59,031 nt of DNA from Zygnema cylindricum (taxonomy: Eukaryota > Streptophyta > Zygnematophyceae > Zygnematales > Zygnemataceae), in assembly GCA_037447655.1 (NCBI GenBank), contig JBBHKE010003146.1:1-59031 (forward strand). The letters run 5' to 3'. Under the pieces are notes generated by a model, which searched no databases, had not been told where the DNA came from, and saw nothing but the letters and a program-made list of their open reading frames with translations. Of this stretch, positions 52,208 to 59,031 are shown piece by piece. The position numbers were made by a program, and so were the translations under genes. Numbering within the stretch: position 1 is the first letter of the stretch; the number at the start of each line of letters is the position of its first letter.

Positions 52208-53312
52208 TGTTCATAGCCATTTTCAGCCATGAATGTACCCTCGGAAGCACCACAGACTACCCCAAAACAGCCTAATTTGATTCAACTCAGAATTCTACAG
52301 AATAACCAAACCAAGCTGAAACTACTCAACGAGATAGTTTCTAGGCCAATAAGTATTCCCACCAAATTTAATGTAATAATACCAAACCAAATAATCACAA
52401 CACTAGTCAAAGTTGAAGAATAACAGCAAAGTTGCAGAATAACAGCTTGCCAGAACTTTGATAAATCTGACCAACTTCACAATGAAGCCCCTAGCAAATA
52501 AGACACACAATAGGTCTGCAAATTTGCCACAATATTTCCAACAAAAGGAAAAACACACATGCAAAATTTGCGGTAATTTTGCCAAATAAAATGAAAGCAA
52601 TTCTCAGATGAAAATCCCAAAAAGGAGCAAAAAAAAGTTTCTGCCCAAAAAGTTCCTAAGTCTAAAAATGACTAAGTCCTACAAATATACACTACAGCTT
52701 ACTACTAACTGTACGGAGGCATACCAACCGTCAATCAATCAACTACTTCTATTAATGTGAATGTACCTAAAACCTACACTCAATAAATAATACACGGGAC
52801 AAACATCGTTAAAATTTACAATGCTTACTAATTCTGTCGATCCGAGATCGGGACCGTCCAAAAAACCAGTATCTTGCCTGACGTCCCTCGCCAAACTGAC
52901 GGCCCGCCGTTCATGGCTTCAGTATTTCCGATGTCGATGGTATTGCACGGTCACCACAATCAATTGATGAACCGATGCCATCTCACCAAAATTAATCCGT
53001 ACGTGGCGTCCTTTCCATCACTACCTCTGCAGCTTCAGTTTGAATCCCTTCGTCATCAATATGATTCGAACTTGCAGTGTACCTTTCAACAATATTCCAA
53101 ATCGAATCGCTTCGCGATCCGCTCTTGATTTGACTTACGTCTCAATACACTTAGTGCGTAGTACACAAGCTACTATGATTGCGATGTGACCAGCGCAGCA
53201 TGGCAACACAATATATTTTCCATACATGCTGCTATGGCTGTTGTGTGACCAGCGCAGCATGGCAGCATAGTAATGTGATACAGAGAGGACTAAAGGTTTC
53301 CTAAAACCAACA
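52208..53312 (-). repeat. J 3' LTR
   Basis: On the minus strand it starts TGTTGGTTTTAGGAAACC and ends GAACAA. It lacks the tRNA-like module, GTAC array spacing and stem-loop of the other copia LTRs, but contains the ACGTGG core (ccgtacgtggcg near 52998) and agcagcatgg-type repeats near 53195-53275. Confidence 0.78.
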
Positions 53313-53639
53313 CTCCCCCAAACCTTTAGACTCTCTTAGCCACTGAGTCCACATTCCTCCCTTCTTCCCTTTTGTTCAACGGTCACTCAATTAATTCCGT
53401 ACATCCCAAAACACTTAGTATCAATACTCCCCAATTTGCAAATCCATTCGAACCTCCACTGTAAATCGCGATATCATAACAATTCTAAACAACGTACTTC
53501 ACTCACGAAACATTTTGTACTCACGATATGTCGCGTACGTACGACACCCATTTTAAAAACTAACTCCCCCGAAAATCTAGTTTCGTGCATCCGGAATAAA
53601 CTTAAAAGCATGATAGCTGCTATAATTGCGGTGTCAGAT

Positions 53640-53860
53640 TAAGGCATTATAACAACATAGCAACATAGCAACATCGCAACATAGCAGCATAGCAACATAG
53701 CAGCATAGCAACATAGCAGCATAGCAATGCCACATAGCAGCATAGCAACATAGCAACAAAACAGCATAGTGACATAGCAGCATAGCAATGCCACATAGCA
53801 GCATAGCAACATAGCAACATAGAAGAATAGCAATGTCACATAGCAGCATAGCAGCATGTG
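53640..53860. repeat. Minisatellite of the catagcaa / catagcag type in J
   Basis: More than 20 degenerate copies of an 8-10 bp unit (acatagca with a or g after it) run in tandem. The long Cys/Leu-rich open frames on the minus strand are by-products of this repeat. The same wording occurs in the Q LTR (11824-11965) and in J LTRs. Confidence 0.85.
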
Positions 53861-54174
53861 TTCAACGTCTCCACTGTTCCAACTCCCTACCACCATCTCT
53901 TCCAAAAATTCGTCCTTCCTGGACACACCATCGCTTGCGCTGCCTCTTTCTAATTCCTCAAAATAAAACTTTATTTTTCAATCATTTGTAGACCAATCAA
54001 AAACCAAAAATCAAATATCCACGAATATTACCGATTGTTAATGGTAGTCAATTCCGTAGAGTTACTTTTCACACCGTCTCCTTTTGACCACTTTCGGAAT
54101 ACGTTTTCCTCTACGATTCATCCTTTGAATTCTATTTCCTTTCTTCGTTTTCTTACTGAATTTTAATGTTATTT

Positions 54175-55362
54175 TCATTTTCGCAATTTTATTTTCTTCT
54201 TCCGTATTATAAACTTCTTCACTACTCCACTTTCCTGAACACTTTTCTTTTCTCCCTCTCTAAGTGTATTCATCTCCTTCTGCAAATTATATTCTGTTTC
54301 AACTTCCAAATCCCCTTCACTTCCTCCTAGTATTCCTACTTCAAGAACCTCTTCCTCCTGCAAAACTTTATCACTCACCAGTTTGTTGTTGAAAAATGTG
54401 ACAAAAACAGACTCTTTTTGTGTCACCTCTTTCTCCACTTCATTTTCGAAGACACCAACTTTTTCTTTTCCTCCCTCATGTTCCAGATCTCGAAGAGTAG
54501 CAATCGGTAAGTATACAAATTCGTCGACAGGAAGTGTAACTGTTATTTTAGGGGATCAAACTGGTTTGTCATCCCATCCCTTTCTGAAAGTTCCTGTGAC
54601 ACATGCACTTTTATATAGTGGACATACCCTGAAAGTATGCCCTAAATCATTACAGTAAAAACAATTCTCTACCTTACAACTTTTCTTATTTCTCTGGAAC
54701 TGTGATCTGACACCTTGAAAATTCCCCTTAATCTTTAGAGCCTTGTTATTAGCCTCTTCCTCTAAAACACACCTGACTGCTAAAGGTACTTTCCAATCCC
54801 TTTTATGAACTTGTCTTAATCTATCTACAACACACCTATATTCCTTAGGTAATCCTTTCATTAACATGTAAGCCTTTTGAGTATTTGTAAAGTTTCTTCT
54901 TGCAATATCATTTTCCGCAAACAATATTTGTATGCCAATACAATAATCAAACATACTAACTCCATCATACTTGTACTCAACTATTTTTGTAACATTACTC
55001 ATCCAATGATACACAGAAGTCATTTGATATACACGTTGTGAGCTCTTCCATAATTCAGTTGCACTTTCCAGACCAAGGTAAGTCATTACAAGTTCCTCGT
55101 TCAAGGATAGCTTGATAATCAGCAAACACTCATCGTTCTTCTTCTCCCATCCAACCGATGATTCAGCACAAGTCCCATCCACCACATCCATTAGCTTCCT
55201 CGACTTGAAGTAGCTCTCCATCATACTCCTCCAATAATAATATTTAGTGCCATCAAATATGTGCAGGGTTGATTCATCCAAAATGGGTAGCCATGGGCGT
55301 GGGCCCAAAACCTGTTGTTCATAGCCATTTTCAGCCATGACTGCACCCCTGGGAAGCACCAC
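54175..55362 (-). pseudogene. gag: J Gag, one in-frame stop
   Basis: From MAENGYEQQVLGP, which opens in the LTR (55338) and reads through the primer site, the frame gives a copia-type Gag: KYYYWRSMMES, a helix-rich middle (TELWKSSQRVYQ), KGLPKEYRCVVDRLRQ and the knuckle CFYCNDLGHTFRVC. A TGA near 54556 follows; the same frame stays open to 54175 with an acidic, then basic tail (FIIRKKKIKLRK). In full elements protease would follow the knuckle; here nothing resembling pol does. About 390 codons in total. Confidence 0.82.
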
Positions 55363-56612
55363 AGACTACCCCAAAATAGCCTCTTTTGATTCCACTCAGA
55401 ATTCTACAGTATAACCAAACAAAGCTGAAACTACTCAACCAGAGATTTTCTAGGCCACTTAGTATTCCCACCAAATTTCATATAACAATACCAAACCAAA
55501 TAATCACAACCCTCAGTCAAAGTTGCAGAAAAACAGCCTGCCAAAACTTTGATAAATATGACCAACTTCAAAATGAAGCCCCAAGCAAATAAGACACAAA
55601 GTAGGTCTGCAAATGTTTCACAATATTGCCAATATAAGGAGGAACACACATGCAAAATTTTAGATAATTCTGCCAATAGAGCTGAGAGCAATTCTCAGAT
55701 GAAATTCGCAAAAAGGAGCAAAAAGAGTTTCATTCCAAAAAGTTCCTAAGTCTCAAAATGACAAAGTCCTACAAATATACACTACAGCTTACTACTCACT
55801 GTACGGAGGCATACCAGCCGTACGTAATCAATCAACTACCTCTATTAATGTGAGTGTACCAACAGTCTACACTAATATTGAAAACACAGGACAACATTGT
55901 TACATATTTATAAGCCTTACGAATTTTGTCAAATGAATCTAGACCGTCCAAATTAAGTATCATGTGATGGACGCAATTTCGCGTCCCTCACCAAAATATC
56001 CAAACTGATACCGCCGCTGTCCGTAGCTCCGGTGGCATCCAATTCACTAAATGTCGACTGCCACATTATGTTTCATACGGCCAATTAATATTTTGAATAT
56101 TAATCATCAGATTGCTTCGCGATCCGCCGTACATTTTTCCGCGTCACTTGAAGTCTAATTCCGTACGTTCCAATAGCCTTAGTACTTAGTACGCAGGTTG
56201 CTATGGCTGCGGTGTGACCAATGCAGCTTGGCAGCATAGTAATGTGATATAGAGAGGACTAAAGGTTTCCAAAAACCAATAAAATTAATCCGTACACGTG
56301 GCGTCCTTTCCAATCACTGCTTCTTACGCAACTTCCAGTTTGAATCCCTTTCGTCATCATTATGATTCGTACTTGCAGTGTACCTTTCAACAATATTCCA
56401 AATTGGATCTCTTCGCGATCCGCCGTTCATTTGACTTACGTCTCAATGCACTTAGTACCTTGTACACAAGTTGTTATGACTGCGATGTGACCAGCACAGC
56501 ATGGCAGCACAACATCTTTTCCATATATGCTGCAATGGCTGTTGTGTGACCAGCGCAACATGGCAGCATAGTAATGTGATACAGAGAGGACTAAAGGTTT
56601 CCTAAAACCAAC
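55313..56612 (-). repeat. J 5' LTR with internal duplication of its start
   Basis: It is 1.3 kb, longer than the 3' LTR. The LTR-start wording ctaaaggtttcc..aaaacca occurs at about 56256-56280 and again at about 56590-56612, so about 330 bp were added. The parts from aattaatccgtac (56284) onward match the 3' LTR from 52990 onward. Confidence 0.72.
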
Positions 56613-57394
56613 TCTTTCTAGTGAAGGTATCAAACTTTTTGTCATTTAACACAGACATAGAGACAGGATTTTTTACCTAGCTGAAGAATGTAGATTACAT
56701 CTGAGAAGGTGAGTGTAGATGTCTTACCCTCCACTAAGACTTTTAGATATACCGACCCCACTAGATCTCTAGTAACCACTCTCCCATCCTCATACTTTAT
56801 CTCTACTGTAGAGATCTTTCTTAGCTTAGTAAAGAGGTGCTTATCACGACACATATGCATGGATGCATGTGAGTCGATGATCCACCCTACTAGTGGAGCT
56901 TCCTGAATCGCTCCGAGAGCAAATTTCTGTTTCGGAGGGATCTCATTCTCCTCCAGAATCTCGTCAACATCCTCCTCCTCAAATGATTCGTCCTCGGTCT
57001 CTCCTTTTACTTTTGTATCCACAAGTGCCTTTTTCTTCCCTGCTGAAAAACCCAATCTACGGTTCTCTTGGAGCCTCAGCTTTGACAGCTTGACAAAATC
57101 CGCTATGAAGTGTCCCGATTTTTTGCAAAAATGACAAAGACCGTTTGGAGGCCTCGGTCCTCCAGACTGATCTCTCTCTCTTTTGTACTGTTTCTTTGGA
57201 TCTTTCCCCCGCCAGTTTGCTCCTGCAACTAGAGCTTCGATGCTCTTTCCCCCTCTCCTAATCTCAATTTTTTTTTCCTGCAAAAGTATCATCCGGACCA
57301 CTGTGTTCCACTTTAATGAACTATCAGTCATTTTTTGTACTAGGTACACTATGTTTTCATACTCGTCGGGTAACTTCATGATGAGAGTGTTAAC
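56613..57394 (-). pseudogene. gag: K gag (C-terminal part) and protease
   Basis: The 56642-57379 frame gives KLPDEYENIVYLVQ, RRGGKSIEALVAG and a knuckle whose last Cys is Phe (CHFCKKSGHFIADF). The protease site has His for Gly (IDSHASMHMC), so it is probably inactive. A frameshift near 56690 precedes KKFDTFTRK at the J junction. The right end is cut by the LTR of C1 at 57395. Confidence 0.87.
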
Positions 57395-58296
57395 TGTTGA
57401 AAAGAGGAAATTAATAGTTCACTTCTATAATTTAGTTAGAATGTAAAGAGAGAGAAAGAGAGAACAAAAGGCACGCCATGGCTACCGCGTCATTTATAAG
57501 GAGGCAGAATGAAATAGAAGGTATTTTACTATTTGTAGCAAAATACTGCCTCTGGCTGGATTTGAAACGGGTCTACAGACTACTATTTAAACCTAAGCCT
57601 TATCCATTAAGGCACTAGCAAAACGATATAAGTATTACGTTTCACGCATATTCATCCATTTTTTAAACAGACTAAATTGCAGTAGACTAACGAAAACACA
57701 CATTAATCAATTCATGTATGGAAGCGAATCGAAGCCGCATAAATACAAATGATTGGACGGCCACAATTGCAACCGCCACCCGCAATAAACTTTCAGCGGC
57801 CTTTGGGGATAGCGTCACGCGACGCCACGTGGCACCATACTGTTGGATACCGGAGAAGTTGGGAGGAGGAACCATGGCTCCCTTTTTGACAGGCGTCACT
57901 TTGAAAGTCATGTCGTACAATGGCCGTACAATAAGAACATCGCCTAGTGTACCTTCTTCTACTATATACTGTTTCTATTGGACTAGGGTTTAGTAGTAGG
58001 CAGTTGTAAGCAGGCAAACCTGGACTTAGTGAAATTTAGGTACCTCTCTCTAAGGGAGCTTGTAACTAAAAAGGTCATCTTTGACCAACCATAACTTATT
58101 GCTCAAGGGAGCAAATTCAGTGATTCATTTTGCGTTTGACTCAGGGGAGTCTTCTCCTCACACGGGTGGGGGTGGTCGAAATATTTGTGTGCCTGGGCGG
58201 CACTTATTCAGAGGGAAAGTGGAAGGGGAAAATATTATCCTAGAGGCTTTACATAGGCTGCTCATTTTGTGGGTCAACGGAGACCACATAATTTCA
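57395..58296 (+). repeat. C1 5' LTR
   Basis: It runs TGTTGAAAAGAGG...ATTTCA, 902 bp, followed by primer site GGTTATGGGCCGACC. It lacks the ACTTGT...CACTGA stem-loop but keeps GCCATGGCT, one antisense tRNA-like module (57540-57620), ACGTGGC near 57827, GTAC cores at 57914, 57925 and 57948, TATATA near 57965, and U5 hairpins GCTCAAGGGAGC and GACTCAGGGGAGTC. The gag start position 20 bp before its end is ACG instead of ATG. Confidence 0.9.
57540..57620 (-). ncRNA. tRNA(Arg)-like module of family C LTR
   Basis: The minus strand reads GTGCCTTAATGGATAAGGC, close to the D-arm of eukaryotic tRNA-Arg genes (GGCCTAATGGATAAGGC). A stem GGTTTA/TAGACC with a 12-nt loop follows, then GTTTCAAATCC and TTTT (reverse complement of 57540-57543). 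It is antisense to the LTR. Confidence 0.48.
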
Positions 58297-58300
58297 GGTT

Positions 58301-59031
58301 ATGGGCCGACCCTCTACGGTGTCCATATTTGATGGATCACACTTTCTTTATCGGGAAATGATTATGGAGGGAAAAATATTTGAGAAACACCTATGGGGCA
58401 TAGTGTCCAGACAAGTTTGATGCCCACCTCCACCTGGGTTTGGAGGAACGTATTTTTTGGCACCTCCGCCTATACTGTAGGTAGAACAGCTGCCACCATT
58501 ACTAAGGATGAAGACGAGGAAGGAGAGGAGATTGTCATAGAAGGAGAAATAGGAGGAGTTGCAACTCAAGTGACACCATTGCCGAAGGCGATACTGGCAG
58601 CAGCACCACCAGCAACGACGACAAGGGTTCAGATCGAAAGATCAGATTATGAAAAGTGGAACTACAAAGACAAGGTTGCTAAGGTATTAATTCTTAAAAG
58701 TGTAGCAAAGGGCATTGCCATTTCCCTTATGCATGTCAAATATTCATCTCAGATTTGGATATCAATAGTTAACAAATATAATAGTGGATCATTGCAGCAG
58801 CAACAGTTGGCAGAAAACAAGATTGCATCTTATAATTATAAGGGAGGAAGCATGAATAATAATTGCAATGATTTAGGAGCATTATTTGGAGAGCTAAAAA
58901 GTGTAGGTTACTCATGGTCAGAGAGACAAAGAGTGAATACATTAATGATGAAACTGCCTGAAGAGTATGAGAATTTCATTAATCGAATGCAGGATATAGG
59001 AGATAGCAATTGGAATTGGGATGACACAGTG
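58301..59031 (+). pseudogene. gag: C1 gag, runs off the window
   Basis: The ATG in the primer site opens MGRPSTVSIFDG and continues IFEKHLWGIVSRQV to a TGA at 58418-58420, then PPPPGFGGTY. In the T-run at 58453-58458 the frame changes, and from there it is open to the window end: acidic EDEEGEEIVIEGE, YEKWNYKDKVAKVLILKSV, SLQQQQLAENKIASYNYKGG and MKLPEEYENFINRMQD. The second part has no stop over 190 codons, so this copy may be among the younger ones. The knuckle and pol would lie beyond 59031. No ATG starts the long frame. Confidence 0.82.

Larger units (their letters stand above)
52208..56612 (-). mobile_element. J: gag-only copia-like element
   Basis: LTRs lie at about 52208-53312 and 55313-56612, with a primer site GGTTTTGGGCCCACG (55298-55312), a gag ORF (54175-55362) and a purine tract GGTTTGGGGGAG (reverse complement of 53313-53324). 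The interior is only 2 kb and has no pol motif. The host K sequence resumes cleanly, with a short repeat CTTTCT on both sides. The outer LTR ends look trimmed by two bases compared with the inner ends. It is a second non-autonomous family, unrelated in LTR sequence to B. Confidence 0.82.

Noticed and set aside
53640-53860. CRISPR-like array
   Set aside because: The units are 8-10 bp with no unique spacers, so it is a minisatellite.
53634-53926. Cys/Leu-rich 'membrane protein' frames on the minus strand
   Set aside because: They are translations of the catagcag minisatellite; three frames are open at once and no start context or homology supports them.

Overview
The window is a retrotransposon graveyard from a eukaryotic genome. 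I found no convincing host gene, no ordinary rRNA or tRNA gene, no CRISPR array and nothing prokaryotic. Almost everything is LTR retrotransposon: at least eight related Ty1/copia LTR families, one Ty3/gypsy chromovirus and a fragment of a second Ty3/gypsy integrase. A land plant or alga (green lineage) is my best guess, from GTAC-core and ACGTG-core motifs in the LTRs, the copia/chromovirus mix and the type of the second gypsy integrase. The species cannot be named from this sequence.

Layout. 1-145 is the end of an LTR. 146-1051 plus 4886-6122 is unassigned sequence split by element D1 (1057-4880, minus, 5-bp duplication ATCTG). 6123-6731 plus 11203-11515 is an old minus-strand copia fragment (P), split by the pol-less element B1 (6732-11202, plus). 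A chromovirus Q (11516-16442, minus) follows, cut off by a solo LTR of family A (16443-17490). Then come a gypsy integrase fragment (about 17600-18300) and a long nest. The outer host of the nest is copia K (minus; 18757-19301, 51814-52207, 56613-57394). K contains M (19302-51813, minus, duplication GTCGA/GTCAA). M's 3' LTR contains N (19555-32350, duplication ACCTC), and N contains the tandem copies A1-A2 (19997-31822, plus). M's gag contains H1 (38529-50332, plus), and H1 contains B2 (40963-45372, minus, duplication GAGTC). K also contains J (about 52208-56612, minus). Element C1 (57395 onward, plus) truncates K's gag and runs off the window.

How the parts work. The copia elements share one unusual plan. 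The primer-binding site GGTTATGGGCCCACC matches the anticodon arm of initiator tRNA-Met, so a half-tRNA primer is predicted, as in Drosophila copia. This site lies inside the gag reading frame, whose start codon sits exactly 20 nt upstream, within the LTR, in families A, B and M. The LTRs carry a stem-loop near their 5' end, one or two antisense tRNA-like modules followed by T-runs, a GTAC array with fixed spacing, and tandem hairpins in R-U5.

Family B is the most interesting element. It has no working pol, but its roughly 660-codon ORF is a collapsed polyprotein: Gag, zinc knuckle, the residues before protease, then decayed RT thumb and RNase H relics in frame. Two near-identical copies show that it moved recently, presumably in trans. 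J is a second gag-only family. The chromovirus Q has an extra coiled-coil ORF 3' of integrase. Most coding regions are broken. The least damaged are A2 pol (28282-30756), B1 gag, Q integrase and C1 gag.
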